A stretch of 64,000 nt of DNA from Syncephalis fuscata (GCA_025786725.1 JAHLTZ010000028.1:62001-126000); one strand, 5' to 3'. Shown: positions 1 through 13,583, numbered from the stretch's first letter. The notes: a model not told the origin generated them from the letters alone. Program-made: numbers and translations.

Positions 1-1049
1 ATATTGATGGAACAATTTAAAGCAAGGTAATGTATTGTTATTGTCATTAGTGTGATATGGATTGAGACTAATCTATTATTATGCTCATTAGTGATGAAGG
101 TAAACAGTCAGCTTGTGAGGCAGAATTGCGGTTAGTAGAAGATTTGGTGCGTAAACAGCCTAAATCCTACTGGATCTGGAATCATCGACGATGGGTGCTT
201 GAAACGATACCTTGCGCCAATTGGCAACGCGAACTAGGACTAACCAGTCTTATGCTTGATCTGGACCAACGTAACTGTAAGATACTAAGATAGGGAGCTA
301 TATCTATGTATATATGTATTGATAGAATATACTATGATTGGATAGTTCATGGATGGCAGTATCGCTATGCGGTGATTCGGCAATTACGCGATGAGAATCC
401 AGGGCAAGACCAGCAACTTATTAAAGAAGAGCTGGCATATACAAAACAGAAAATCAGCCAAAGTTTTTCAAATGGTTCGGCATGGCATTATCGCGGTAAA
501 TTACTACCCTTAGTGCTACAAGCAACTGAGGATACATTTCGACAAATGGAACTTATTAAAGAAGGCAAGTATAAGTGGTTATATTTTAATACACTAATAT
601 ATTGTTTACTTAGAGTTTGATATGGTTCAATCGGCATTCTACACTGATCCTGATGATCAAAGTGCTTGGATTTATTATCGCTCATGGATCCAGTATTTGA
701 ATGATCATCCAGATTTACCAGGATTACACGGTATTGAATTACTACGACGAGAAGCCGAGGTTATTCGTGAATTACTCTCGATTGAGCCTGAGGCCAAGTG
801 TAAGTGGGTCATACAAGTTTATTACTTGTTTTAACCATCCTATGGACAACTATGGTTTATCGATTATTAGGGCCTCTATTAACGTTGCAACATTTAATGC
901 AACAGTTACAGAAATGTAAGGCCACTACAGGCCAGGATAGCCAAGAATTGGAACAATTGTCAAGCACGTTAATTCAAGTCGATCCAATGCGTGCTAATCG
1001 CTATAAACATTTGGGACAGACTACTGTCGCTGCCCAAATGAATGAATAA
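1..1049 (+). CDS. BET4: Rab geranylgeranyltransferase alpha subunit, 3' part
   Basis: Alpha subunit of the enzyme that adds geranylgeranyl groups to Rab GTPases in the cytosol. The gene is cut by the window start. Exons are 1-26, 92-276, 346-564, 614-799 and 871-1049, giving 264 residues. Visible are the prenyltransferase-alpha repeats: PKSYWIWNHRRWVLE, then FHGWQYRYAVIRQ, then FYTDPDDQSAWIYYRSW. The C-terminal PEAKWPLLTL and VDPMRANRY stretches match the fungal family. Frame continuity requires the third intron (565-613) to be GC-AG, with the donor GCAAGT after AAG and a CTAAT branch site. Three other introns are GT-AG. The first 60-70 residues of the protein lie outside the window. Family assignment is firm; exon edges are inferred. 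Confidence 0.9.
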
Positions 1050-1229
1050 AACTAAATGGTCATTTATTGTCAGTAGCTAGTCTTGATGTTTAATATATGA
1101 TACTGCGACTATTTAATATAATACAGCCTTTAATTCCAATAGCACATTATAATAAGATACTTAAAATACTTATAAAGTATTTATTTATTCTACTATTCTA
1201 CTATATAACAAGTGTAGTAGTAAGCAAAT

Positions 1230-2522
1230 TTAATCTGATGAACTACGAATAAATTTCAAAATAGCATCGTTGTATTCATCTGGCTTCTCCACGTGAATGC
1301 AATGGCCGCAGCCTCTAAACACCTTTAGCGGTGCCTGTAAGATTTCGGCAAGATATTCAGAATTGGTCGGTAAAATTAAATAGTTTATATTTCCAGTGCA
1401 AACAAGCACTTTTAGATTGCTATCTCGAATCTTGATTAGTTTCTTTTAGGTCATGTAGGGAATGCCAACAGCCTTGAACTGTGCTTGATAGCCTTTGTTT
1501 ATCCTAGCATAGTCATTGAGATCAGTTAAAAGCACCATCTGAATAAATATCATATATTGGATGTTAATGTTACAGTTAACAAACTGTATTGTATATTAAG
1601 CACCTCTAGTAAAAACTCTCAATTGGTTTTGGTGGGATCCATTCTTGATGAAGAATCTAACCATTGCTAAATACAATTATTATTAGTTAAATAATTTTGC
1701 ATTAAAGCACAGCAGCTTACGGTAGAGTAAACGTAATCTTGATTTTGCTTGAAACGTGTTACTGGATCTTGATGTCATGCATATTCTAAGCGTTTATTTG
1801 TATCTGAGTTCTAGATACGCTAAATTAACATAATTTATACAAAGCAGTAAATTGCCAATAGCTTATGGCTTTAATATACCTCTAAATTTTCAATAGTACG
1901 AAATATGCTTGTCAGGCACACGGACTCGAAGTATTGTGGATACTCGCTGGCCAATGCCTGTGAAATAAGTCCACCCATACTGGCTCCAATAAGATGTATG
2001 TCGGATGTTCATCCTAGATGGTTGAGTAGCTCGATGACGTCCATTGCCATGTCACCAATACTATATTGTAATAAAAAGTTAGTTTTTATTTTCAATATCT
2101 ATACAGTATTTACGTAAAATGTTCATCAGGAACATCTAATAATTTGAAAGAAATTAGCCAATTTAATTTGATTGCTTATACAAGCTATTTACCGGAGCTG
2201 CCTATGCCACGATTGTCAAATATACACACTTGAACATCATAATGTGGCAGAAATTGTGCTTGTGGTAGCCATACTTTGCCAATAGCGCCTAAGCCTATTG
2301 TTTCTCATTATTAAATGTTGTTTATCGCTTTCTACTTGCCGTAAATAGTATCATTGATGCCATACCCATTACAAAAATTGCCCGCTGTGTTGCGGTGCCA
2401 TATAGTTTATATGATATGCTTAATGGCCGAGCACCACAATTGGCAGCCACTTTACAAACACCTTGAGTGATGGTAGGAAGTGTTATAGTGATAAATAAAC
2501 CTTGAATAGAGTATAGGGACAA
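1230..2522 (-). pseudogene. decayed alpha/beta-hydrolase gene
   Basis: Read on the minus strand, consecutive blocks spell an alpha/beta-hydrolase. The first is an N-terminal block with SYKLYGTATQRAIFVMG. Next comes WLPQAQFLPHYD running into FDNRGIGSSGK, then the nucleophile elbow GASMGG. The last is a C-terminal block with KVLVCTGN and GCGHCIHVEKPDEYN, ending SSSD-stop. The reading frame is broken by TGA at 2009-2011 (where a Trp is expected), TGA at 1619-1621 and TAA at 1446-1448. No plausible intron removes them. The block order and catalytic-region motifs are intact, so the gene died recently. The start is uncertain. The substrate cannot be told. An alternative would be a functional gene with several assembly errors. 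Confidence 0.78.
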
Positions 2523-3361
2523 ACTACGTCAGCACGATATTGGATAGTATGAAAAGTGGTGATGTTTAAATGCCGTATTATATTAGCTTGTTACCTCGTT
2601 ATTTAAATGTTACGGTGACAAATTTAGTCATAGCATAATATCTAAAAGGCTCATGCAGCAAGCACTTAAGCCAAAACTAGTATTTGATTGGCCACGGAAA
2701 CATATTTTACCATCGCCAATATCTAGTTTTTTATTATGCAAATGCCAAATGCAAACTCGTTGTATTTACCTTGTAATTATATACACTACAATTTTATCAT
2801 CATCATTCACCTATTCCTACTTGTTTACTTGTGGCGTTTCATAGCGTTACATTTATAATCTAGGAATTGTAAATTAGATTATTATACAACACCTTATCCT
2901 AGTGTTATACTATAACATTAGCTTCTGATATGTATTAATACTTGCCTTAGGGTTTAAAATACAATATGTTGGTTGGTTAATATTGTTCTGATAATAAGCT
3001 ATTCTTTATTATCCACTAATTATCACAGTTCAACTAGAATATACTAAATAACTTGTATGACACAGTAGAAATAAAATGAAATCAAAAACTTATTACTTTT
3101 ATTAATATTAGATAAAGTTAGCATTGTATAGTGAACATAAATAATAATAAAGCTGAAGTATTTTTAATGGTTGTATTTGGTTTAGCGTATCAGCTCGTGT
3201 AACTGCTCGTTTTTTCACAACTACCACGTAATTACATGTTATATTTTTGTAATAAATCTTTGTTACTAGCAATCAGTGCTGATATCCGCTATATATATTA
3301 TTTTGTGACTGATCGCATGCAACTTTAATGAGCCATCCAATCACATAGTATAGTTTTAGTC
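2523..3361. other. intergenic, AT-rich
   Basis: No coding block, RNA gene or repeat family is recognised. A TATA-like run (TATATATATTAT) lies about 75 nt before the next gene. Confidence 0.5.
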
Positions 3362-3787
3362 ATGTTTTACAAGACCCTGTCCGAAATATCAAAACAGCAA
3401 CAACATAATTTACAATTTGCCGTTAATCAGGTGAATGAAAACACGACAGATGACATAAGATTGGCTATGATTTCAACAAAATACAAATATTCAAATGTTT
3501 GCATTAAAAATGTAAAGCCCATTTGGACGCGTAACGATAATCTTCATGGCACAGTGCTGCTATTTGGTTTTAATTGCATCATTGTTATATCTGAGAGACG
3601 ATGGGCAATTTACAGCGTAATTGATGGCGCTATACTAGCACACACCGATGTAGAAACTTCAGGTTCAGCACTTGAACCTCATTCCTACATAGATTTGGGC
3701 ATATATGCTAATCGTTTTTCACTATATATTGGAAGATTTGCTTTTTATAAAACTAAACGCGATGAAAAAATTCTAGTAGTAAATTAA
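3362..3787 (+). CDS. hypothetical protein, 141 aa
   Basis: A single uninterrupted frame from ATG to stop. The N-terminal half is polar. The C-terminal half has alternating hydrophobic stretches (TVLLFGFNCIIVISE, WAIYSVIDGAIL, SYIDLGIYANRFSLYIGR) suggestive of beta strands, such as part of a propeller or beta sandwich. No signal peptide or membrane helix is evident and the family is not recognised. It could be the last exon of a longer gene, because a TTTTAG acceptor-like site lies directly before the ATG. It sits between a pseudogene and a large minus-strand gene, so it may also be a gene fragment. Confidence 0.45.
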   Translation: MFYKTLSEISKQQQHNLQFAVNQVNENTTDDIRLAMISTKYKYSNVCIKNVKPIWTRNDNLHGTVLLFGFNCIIVISERRWAIYSVIDGAILAHTDVETSGSALEPHSYIDLGIYANRFSLYIGRFAFYKTKRDEKILVVN

Positions 3788-4215
3788 ATTAACACAAGAA
3801 ACGCGATTTTAATGGCAAATGGCAAAGACTATAAAATAGTAGATTTGTCCTTTTAATTGCTATAAATTTAATTTTTACTATCATTCATTAAACATTGGCA
3901 CATTATAATTTATTATTATCTAGGCAACACTACTAGGTACTTGTAATACTGTCAAAACTTCAATAAGAGTTATATAGCATAAAATGCGTGACAAAAACAA
4001 TTTCAAGTACAATAAATGCAATAAAGCTTAAATTGAAATTTCAACTATTTATGTAATTTAGTAAGCTGCGACAATAACATTTTTTTTAGTAAATAGCGAG
4101 TATAATAAAGATTAATCAAAGGAATAAAAGTTGTTTCATGAAAACTTATTTTGAATAAAACTTATTTATTATTATAGTATATTGTTATTAATTATATATA
4201 TATATATAATTTATA
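3788..4215. other. intergenic between convergent genes
   Basis: AT-rich, with a (TA)n run near 4194-4207 just beyond the stop of the minus-strand gene. Nothing else is seen. Confidence 0.5.
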
Positions 4216-7200
4216 TTAAACCCAATGAACTGTGGGCAGTTCGGCGCTATATTCCCGGAATGCCTTCTCCATTAGACGGAATCCATTCTCGTCGGTGACA
4301 CGGGTAAGGCGACCATCGAGCGACAGAACCAGCAGTCGCTCGCGTACATCGGATTCGGCAAATCCAGCCCGTACTGCTTTACGCAATGCTAGCAAGTAGA
4401 ATGCATCAAAGCCAGCCGTAGATGATACACAGAGTGCAATACGATGATCATGGTCAATCACTAGCTTAACAAGGAATTGGTCACGTGGTAATCTCATTGA
4501 TGTTAAGCCAGATGGTGGTGGTGGGCCATGCGACTGCGAATAATTTAAACAGCGATTCTTATTGCTTAACGGAGTTGAAGAAAGTGCGGTATTAGTGGCA
4601 TTAGAGGAGGAAAAATTAGCGGAGTCCTGAATTGAAGCGGTGGCCAGCATCTTTGTATTAGTCGTTGACGATGATAAACAAGAAGAAGAGGAAGAAGTAA
4701 CGTTGGCGGCGGACGAGGAAGAAGAAGAAGAAGAAGAGGAAAAATAAGGAGGTAGCGGGCAAGTTGGTGCTACTGGTAAGGATCGCTCCTTTGATAAACA
4801 TTCTTCATTTAATGATGATACTGGTGTCACGCTCAAGGTGGTGACTTTTGCCTTAGGCGAAAATGAGCCTGACGACTTGGTTACAGAAGTGGATATAAGG
4901 AGAGACGGCGTATTTGTACTAGCATCAATCATGGAACGCTGCTGCCCATTTGCTGCTGTTTTATCTGTATTGAGACTTGGATGACTCTTAATAAAAGCCT
5001 CTAATGTATCAAGGTTGCTTGTTTTCCTTTCTGACCAGCTATTTTTACTAGCTATCGATGCAAATGAAGATCGTCTTGATGAAATTGATGTTCTAGATGA
5101 TGCACTCGTAGTAAGCTGTACGCTGCCTTTCTTTGCATGTGCCGCATGCGATGCTGGCGAAGACGATCGCATGTAATGCTGTCCTCTAGTAGATTCAAGT
5201 GGTATGGCCTTTGGTGTGGTTGATGTGCTTAACGACGGATTTTCATTGCTATTGATCATGTCTTGGAATAAAGACTGGCCAATACTTTTACGTAGAGGTG
5301 ATTTACTTTTAACCGGCGGCGGAATAACACCCAGGAATGACGTGACAGATGCATGGGTACTACCCGGTAGAGGAGGTACATCGACTGTACCCATAGCATG
5401 AGCATTGGCAATATTGTTCATGTCGGAGGGCAATGAACCTCGACGGGTAATTGTTTTACTATTTGCGCCTGCCTCCAAAATAGACATGCTATTTTTATGT
5501 TTCAATGTGCTTTGACCCATAATATTGGATATACTGTTCGATTTTGGTCGATGTAACTTTGGCGAGGCAAGTGGCAGTGGTCGGGCAGTGCTAGATGTTG
5601 ATTGACATACTTCAGCAGTGTCGAAATTTCTAGATAAGGCCGGTTGAGGGTGCTTAAAACTTAAAGGCCGGCCTTTTCTATTATCCGATATAGACTCAAT
5701 CGCAGTATTGGATTTACCAACGGATTCTTGTGTAAGAAAGTCCTCTGGTATATCGGATAGAGTGGGCTGTTCCATTTTGCCAGATTTGGGTGGTGATGAC
5801 GGTGACGCCTCTTCTACTGATGTCCTATGAGCACTTGAAATGGCCGAGTGAATCAGCGGTATTTCTATGTGTACTTCTATTGAAGACCTTGCTCGTGGAC
5901 GATTATTAATAGATGTTGTGCCAAGTTTTGTGACAGTAGGAAAGCTCGATAGCTCTAAGGGTGATAACGGTGAGGCAATACTACAAGGCCGGGCTGGTAA
6001 TTGCGTTGCATTGCGATGATTTGGATTATCTAGACTATTGCGACGCTGCTGGCTTGCTTTAACACGATCTATTTGATGCTGGTCACCAATGGGCGAGGTA
6101 ATATTGCGTCGAGCTGATACAATAACCGGCGTCATTAATCGTTGAAGCGGTGCTCCTCCAGCTGAGGCAGTAATCGATTCGTTATCAAATGGCTTCCGAG
6201 AGAAAATAACCGACGTTGAACGAGGCAATGGCCGTGTTGATTGTGACTGTGGCAGTACATAAGATGCAGTAGCAAATTTGGCTGAGAAGGGCGTCATAAC
6301 TGCACGGGCCATACATATTTCCTCATCCTCGCTTTCATCACTTTGACTATCACTGTCAGAGTTGCTTGATAGCGAAGATGGCTTGGATGCATCTATTTGC
6401 TGTGTATCTTTGATTTTTTGACGTACAGTAGTAGCTGTTGATTCAGAATCAGTGCTTAATATTGGTTTGCTATTATCGTTCATTGCCGCGGCTCTAGCTG
6501 ATAAAACAGAGTTCAAAGGAGAAACACTGTTTGAACGTAATGAAGGTGTGCCTAGTTTCAAATGATCGCCAGACTCTATATCCGAGTAAAACTGTGCATC
6601 AATAGCAGCTTCTAGAGCGGAGACAGCTAGAATGTCGTTGTATCACCTGCATTGCGGCAATTGATACGAGACATTATGGTGACTGGTTGAGGGGAAGCAA
6701 GTAGATCATCTTGGTAATAATCAATTGAATTTGAGGATTGGGTCGAGTTGGAATTGTTTCTATTTGTACTAGTGGTCGACCAAGTAGAAGACGACGATCT
6801 TTCTGCTGTTTCATCAACATTAGTGGTATAATGTGATAGTGAAGTATCATACGAGGAATTGGATCCTGATGTATGAGACTTTGTTTGATTCCTTTGGCGT
6901 GGGTCAGCCGACAGTGAATCTATACCAGTAGTGTTATTAATTGGATTACAAGATGAAACGCAGTTTTGATTTAATCCAAATTTCGATAACTTACCACTAA
7001 TCGATGATTGTTTATTTGTTGTTGTTGTCGTTGTTGTTGTTGTTGTGTGATATGATTGAAGTGATGAATAAGAATCGATGGATTCAGTTTTTGTATATGC
7101 TGAATAGGGTGACATGCCCGATGATACAGCTTTTGTGCTAAAAAGCTGATGGTGGTCATGATTATCTACTGTCTTTTCATTGACTCCCAATGAATCGGCC

Positions 7201-7265
7201 AAGGCCGTTTGGCCTACATTTATTTGATCCTGGGATGTAATGGGATGGGTGGTTGAAAACGACAT
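4216..7265 (-). CDS. Ser-rich protein with C-terminal PB1-like domain
   Basis: A large low-complexity protein of about 1004 residues in two exons, 7265-6647 and 6611-4216, joined by a 35-nt intron. The ATG at 7265 is the first in frame; further upstream the frame has only non-ATG codons. Most of the chain is Ser/Thr/Pro-rich and probably disordered, with poly-Thr near residue 80 and a poly-Ser tract. The last ~85 residues are ordered. They begin with FLVKLVIDHDHRIALCV, run through a helix (YLLALRKAVRAGF) and end with a DGRLTRVTDENGFRLMEKAF segment. That pattern resembles a ubiquitin-like PB1 fold with a lysine in strand 1 and an acidic C-terminal loop. PB1 is an inference. A polarity or signalling scaffold is possible. 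The divergent neighbour at 10586 is also PB1-type. Confidence 0.7.
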
Positions 7266-10200
7266 AGCGCTATATTGTTGTATAATAATGGTAGGCGTGT
7301 ATCTGTGCACTAATAAAAGAATATACCAAATATGTCACACTTTGTGCACTATAAACTGAAAGTAAACGATGGCAAAAACAAGCTACCTGCGCCAGAAGGA
7401 ATAAAAGCAAAGACAAATAGTGAGAAAGTACGAAGAAGGCAAATAGTAAAGCGGAATAAAAGGTGTAGTCCTGCTCCACCAAAAAGCTAAATGCAATAAA
7501 ATAATATCTGAGCGAGCGAGTGAATGGGAGAAAGGAGAGGAGGTGGTATAGAAAAGTCGTACACTGCAAGTCACTGTAACCGTATAAAAATAGTATGTTG
7601 CTGCCTCATCCGTGTTAGATTAGGCACTAGTACAGGCATGCGGTTGCATGAAGTCAGGTCAATACAAGAATCGGCGCTTTTAGTAGTCCAAATGGCCATA
7701 CTAACCTTGGCAATTTGGCTATCGGTCTTGGAGATTAAAGTATATTGTAAAGTATATTTTGTTGTTTTTACAGATGCCAACAAATGGTTATTACGGATGT
7801 TGGTGTTTATTATTCATATTCATTTATTCTGTTTGAAGCGCTGATTTTTTATCAGTTTTTCTTTATTGTGCTAAATGATTGCTACTTGAAGTAATGTTTA
7901 AAACATGAAATAGCCAGATATTAACATGCCATTTTGGTCATTATTATGGCTATACTAGTATTACTAGTAGAAAAAATAGAATTATTCAAGTATGACTGGT
8001 TGGATGGATGTGTGTGTGTGTTTGACTATTATGAGGAGAGAAGGGGAGGGAGAGGGAGAGGTAGGAGACAGCAGAGGAGAGAGAGAGTAAGAGAAGAGGA
8101 GGCATCCATACGTGTGTGTGTCTGGTCGAGTGTTTCCAATCCATGCGATTCTAGTAAATGATGGTGAATGGTTGATATACGCCAGATGGAGTAATTGTCC
8201 CAAAAAGCAGTCTATTTTAGCAATGTGACAACTTGCAACGTGTAGTCTGTCTCTGCAACTATCATCATTTTTGTTTGAGGAGTCGTTGTGATGGCACGCA
8301 TGCGTGGTTGACGATGCTGACTACTGATTGCTGATTGGTACATCGGCCGGTCTATGAACAATGGAAGGAAAACTCGTTTATACAACGTTTACATGTGTAC
8401 GTCGTAATAGCATCAACAATAAATAACTTACATGGTAATATACAAGTAACTATGATGGTTATTCTAGTAGGATGTATAGAATGATATTAATGGCTTAATA
8501 AAAAGAGGCCCTTTTACGGATGATTGTTATGATCTCCGTATTCATGGTTCCACTAATGGACAAGTAAAGTCGGCTGCTGGATATACACAGACACGCGCAC
8601 ACACACATAGACGCTAGGCCAGCTTCATCGACAAAACAGGCAACTAGGGCCAATCTTTTTTGGCTGGCCAATATCCTATTGATGTCCACCCAATGTCTAC
8701 TTATTTGATAATTGCTTCGTGTTTTAACACTGATATTGCTAGCCTTGACAATATCTTTTTAGCCTTGACTCTCTTTGGTGTGCGTATCCTTATGATACTA
8801 TTATTCCTAATGAGTGATCTGTAATGTAATTTGTATTTGCAATATTAATAAAATAAATGTTTAGCTGAGTGACAATAATGGTTTGTTTTCTATTATACTA
8901 AAACTAATATTATTTACTACAACATCCATACTTTATTGATGTAACTGCATTCCTACGGATAAACAGTTATTATTTTTGTAATTTAAAACTCCTATTTGTT
9001 GTTGTTCCCATTTCTTATCTTAAAATGATAAATATAGTGTGAGAATATAATAATCGCAGATACTTAATTATATACCACTTGTGTATTGATTGTTTGTATA
9101 TTATGAATAGATTCTATAAATTATTACTTTATCTACTATATGGGCTATTGCTCCAAATTCTATAATTGAGTGAAAATTGGTTTATTTTATTATAATAAGA
9201 TGTGGTGCTAATTAGTTTATTATTTTAACACATTTACTAATTATATATATATTATGTGATATATCGGAACATTTGGTAGATTAACTTTTATTCTTTACAC
9301 TCCGCTAATTACTTTATTTTAATACTTTATTTTCTTTTTGTAAAAAACTGTTTTCTAATAGCAAATTTTTCTAAATTGCTTAAAAATGACACCGAAGCTT
9401 ACATTTTAATTAAAAAGTTAAAATTTTGCAAATAATGTAGCTGATGATAAATAAACAGTTTTCATTAGTGAAGCACGGTCCATAAAACGTATAATCTTAT
9501 AGATTGAAATAATGCAAAAGAAATATATAAATAATAATAGTAAAGTTATGGCATATACGAGTAATTGAACGTGATGAACGAGATAAATTGAGCTTTATAG
9601 CAAAATATAGCTGGCACCAAACAAATAACAAGTTTCAATAACACATGATCATTGCCTTTTAAACATATATATTGAAAAGATTCTTCAGTATAAAGCGATG
9701 GATAAATAGATCATACATATACAGAATAATAATAACAACGATAGACTATAATATTGATTTTTATGATGACTAATGCCACTCCTCAACTATTCCTATGTTC
9801 AAGTGCGCGAATATTATTAAATGTGATCATTCAGTCTCCTTTCCCCCAATCTCAATATGCTTAATGATTCGATCATCAATATTTCTCACTGCTCATCTCC
9901 ATGTTCGACTACGCGAATATTCAATTCAATTGTGTGAATATTATCAAGTGCCATTATTCTACCTTCAACCTTGACACGATTGCCATTACTACTGTTATTG
10001 ACACCATACATTACTTTGTGTGACTATCACTGTCACACACACTTGGCTCTTCACTTTCTCTATTGTATGGGTCCTTTTGCTCTTTACTTGGCTGCCATTC
10101 TCACATTGCCGCAACTCGAGAAATAAACTTTGTTTCATTCGTGTTTTATTGGCTTCTAGTTCTGGTCCTGTGTAGTAAAAACAGTTTCCATCTACGCTTG

Positions 10201-10585
10201 ATAACAACATAAAGAAAAGCACAACAAAAGTAAAATTGACGAATTGTTGCCATGTTTTTGCTTAGTAAACTCCGAATATTTACCACTCACACCCCTTATC
10301 TCAAAAGGAGACTCTCTTTCTATTTTGCACTTCTATTTCTAGTAGCTGCTATTTTTGGCTTTTTTATATGGATTGTATTTACTCGAGGCAATACCTTAGA
10401 GAGTACTAAACAATTACACACCTACCCACATACGAATACATAAACACTTCCCTTAGCCAGTCCTTTGTGCTATTCTTGCTTCTTTCGTTGTTTCACTGTT
10501 ACCGTCACCACCACTACGCTACTACTACTACTACTGCCACTTTGTTCTATAATTGTTGTTCTGGTCTACAAGTCTTTATTTTATT
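7266..10585. other. 3.3-kb divergent intergenic region
   Basis: Lies between two divergently transcribed large genes and presumably contains both promoters and leaders. It holds a purine-rich tract near 8033-8102, several CGCGAATATT-like words around 9806-9925 and pyrimidine-rich DNA before the plus-strand gene. Small frames here are not convincing genes. Confidence 0.5.
8033..8102. repeat. purine (GA)-rich low-complexity tract
   Basis: About 70 nt almost entirely of G and A on the plus strand, built of GGGA, GAGA and AGAG words. It lies inside the divergent intergenic region, where such tracts often mark promoters. Confidence 0.7.
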
Positions 10586-13583
10586 ATGGAGACCGACACG
10601 CTTCCAATACAAAAGCTGGCCGGGAATCCGCCTAGCGAGTCTCCTAAACGCTCACCGCCAACGTTGCCTCGCAAATCGCCTGCTCGTTCTAAAGTTTTTA
10701 GCCTGGAGAAACCTCTGCCGCCTTTACCAGCGCCAGACCCATCTGAAATGCTTCTCTTGACGCCGCCTTATTCTGCGTCTACACTGGGTGCACACAATGT
10801 ATTTCCTGCAATGGATGCATCACTTACCAATTCGACAAACAATAACAAACAGACTGACAGCGTGCAAGATTTGACACAATTAACTTTAAACGCACCACCC
10901 AATTCAGCTATAACGTCACCCACACTACTCGTAACACCCACTGAGAGTGATGCTATTCCTGCGACAATTGATGGTGACGTGGTGGACGATTTACTGCTTA
11001 AAAAGCATACACGCCATTTAAAACGACGATCTATGCTACACCGGCCTTATGAAGGTGTGAAATTGGCCAGCGAACTTGAATCTGTTCGAGTTGTATCGTA
11101 TGAACGTCGTGAGATGGTTGCTTCTGGTATACGCTGCATGTAACGCCACGGCCACGCTACTTGCCACCGCCGCCAAAAGCACCAAAGATTGTTATGAGCC
11201 GCAACCATATGCTATTTATCGAATCTATGAGGATTTTACCGAGTTAAGCATTCGTTTGGCGTATACATTTAATTTGGATGCATCAAGTACTCGGCCATTA
11301 GCGCCTTTATTGGAAAGTTTTACACGGGCACAACAACGCAATGCTGATGTACCATTTGATATGATGGATCAGCTAGACAACTATGTAGCTCGTCTAGTAG
11401 CATCGGATCAACAATTGCAACAATCACGTCCTATGCGTGAATTTTTTGGTATTTGGCGTTCAGATGTTAATTATAAGCTGAGTCGCAGTATTGTTGATCC
11501 GTTGGCACGTACATTTGCACAGCGGACAACAATACCTGTGTCAGGCGAACAAGAAGGTAGTGACTATTTGGATGCACGTTGGTCAAATGCTGCTACATCC
11601 GGTTCACGTACACCGCCTATGACGGGTAAAGACCTTAATTCTGCCACTTCTTATTCTTCAGATGATACGATCGAATCACCGGACAATACTTCGCCTACAT
11701 TCAGCGCAATATCACCACGACTTGGTCAATCTATTCGACAATTACAGCATAATAAAAGTGTTAACAAGCTAGTACAGCGAGCGAAAACAGTGCTAGTACG
11801 CAAACGTGCTGCATCGGAATCGCGTGAAGACGAAGAAGAAGTTGCTGCCGTTGCAGCAGCTGCAACGCTTCGTAGAATGCATAATGGATCGGCTGGCGTT
11901 GTAGCTATTGCTGCTCCATGGAATCCGGCTAATACCAGCCAACCATTGACGACCGATGGCATGCCTAGACTTGTACGACTTGGTTCTTTGAATGCTATTC
12001 CGCGTCAACTGGATCCAGTGCTAACCAGAACCGCTCCATGGAATCGTAAATTCTCGCATGATGACACCGAGTCGCGTCCACGTATTTCAGAAGAAACAGC
12101 TAGAATGGCCACAAACTGGCATATTGAACCAGTGGGACTAACACGTTCACAGTCGCTAAGAGAACAGAATGATCATATCTCCAACGTCCCTCGTTTGCTT
12201 CCTATTAAGCCAATACGCCCTCGTAAGAAGCTTGACACCATTCGAGCATCAGATATTGAGCCGCCTACTCCGGAAGCAGCGGCTAATGAACCTACATCAC
12301 CCAAGATGCTAAGTAGCGACGCAGAAAATGAACTGCAATTTTTAGCATTGGAAGAGCAGTCGTTACTTAAATTTTCTGATATTGTGTCAGATACAAGCGA
12401 TGAAATTAGACCACCTTCCGGTTCAGCAATGGCCGCTGTGGCTATGCGAGTCAATGATGGCAATGAAGTATCAGGCGCGGAGGCTGATGCAATTAGAAAG
12501 CCACTCGTTCGTGCTATTACAATTGCTGGTCTGCGTCGCAAACGTACGCTTGAAATGTTAAAGCAGGATCAAGATGAAAAAGCAACCGAATCAACTGACA
12601 TTAGCAAATCTGATACTGAAGCTGATGAAGTAGAGGAGCAAGTACAAAAGGCTGTAGAAAAGGTAGATAAAGCCGAACAAGCCAAACCAATTGTTACAGT
12701 GATTGAGCCCAAAGACGAGCCAACTAAGGAAACAAATGAGATTAAATCACCACAACCAGAACTTAAAACCAAACCAGCTGCGGTTATGGACGATTTACGA
12801 CAACAATTACCATTGTTTTCGCCTTTATCGCCTGATGTGCCTATCACTCCGTATACAGGCAAAACTACACCAGCAAATAATAGCAATGTTACAGAAGTGC
12901 CAATATTCGGTGATACTAGTGCAATTATGTCATCAAACGTTAGCTGGCGATCTCGTAGTGCCGATAGTAGTCCGGTCAATCCAATTCATAGTACACCAGT
13001 ACAAACACCCAAGGGATTTACTTCAATGACGGCTGCACTATTAACGGCACAAAACGGGCCTAACGAATCAACCGAGACATTTACTGGACTACTACGCCAC
13101 CACCGTTCACAGCCGGCTATTCGTGATTCGGTGCTTATTCGACGAACGGACACTATTGCTCCACGTCCAACACCTGCTCAACTGGCTCGTGCACGTACCA
13201 TTGCTCACTCACCTAGCAGTGCATTTTTGGCTCGTCGCAACAAAGCACACCAGGTAGCTGCAACCACTAATACTACAATGACCGCTCTATCAAAAACTGC
13301 AACTAAGGTGTCAGAAGTAGGCCTAGTTGATGCCAAAGTAGTACTCGATAAGGCTCGGCTTATTAAATTACAAATTCCTCGACAAATTACGTATGATGAA
13401 TTACGTGTACGTATTGAAGAGAAATTCGAACGATGCGGCCATGGAAGCGATACGCTAAAGGACCGTATTCTTGTTTATCGCGAACCGGATGCCGATGGTG
13501 CTATCGTTCGTTTAGAAGGCGATTTTGCACTAGGTGTCGTTCTATTTGAATGTCCTGATAAGGTGACATTTTTTGCTGTTTAA
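10586..13583 (+). CDS. PX and PB1 domain scaffold protein (Bem1-like)
   Basis: About 985 residues from exons 10586-11139 and 11180-13583. The 40-nt intron is needed because the exon-1 frame stops at once. The N-terminus is Pro-rich (PPTLPRKSPARS, KPLPPLPAPDP), SH3-ligand style. A PX domain starts near residue 165 with VRVVSYERRE. It continues over the splice into DCYEPQPYAIYRIYEDF, the phosphoinositide-binding Arg-Tyr region, and ends near FFGIWRSDV. A long Ser/Thr/Glu-rich linker follows. The last ~85 residues form a PB1 domain (LIKLQIPRQITYDELRVRIE, then YREPDADG). PX followed by a C-terminal PB1 is the layout of the polarity scaffold Bem1, but I see no SH3 domain. A role at membrane polarity sites is inferred. 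Confidence 0.85.
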
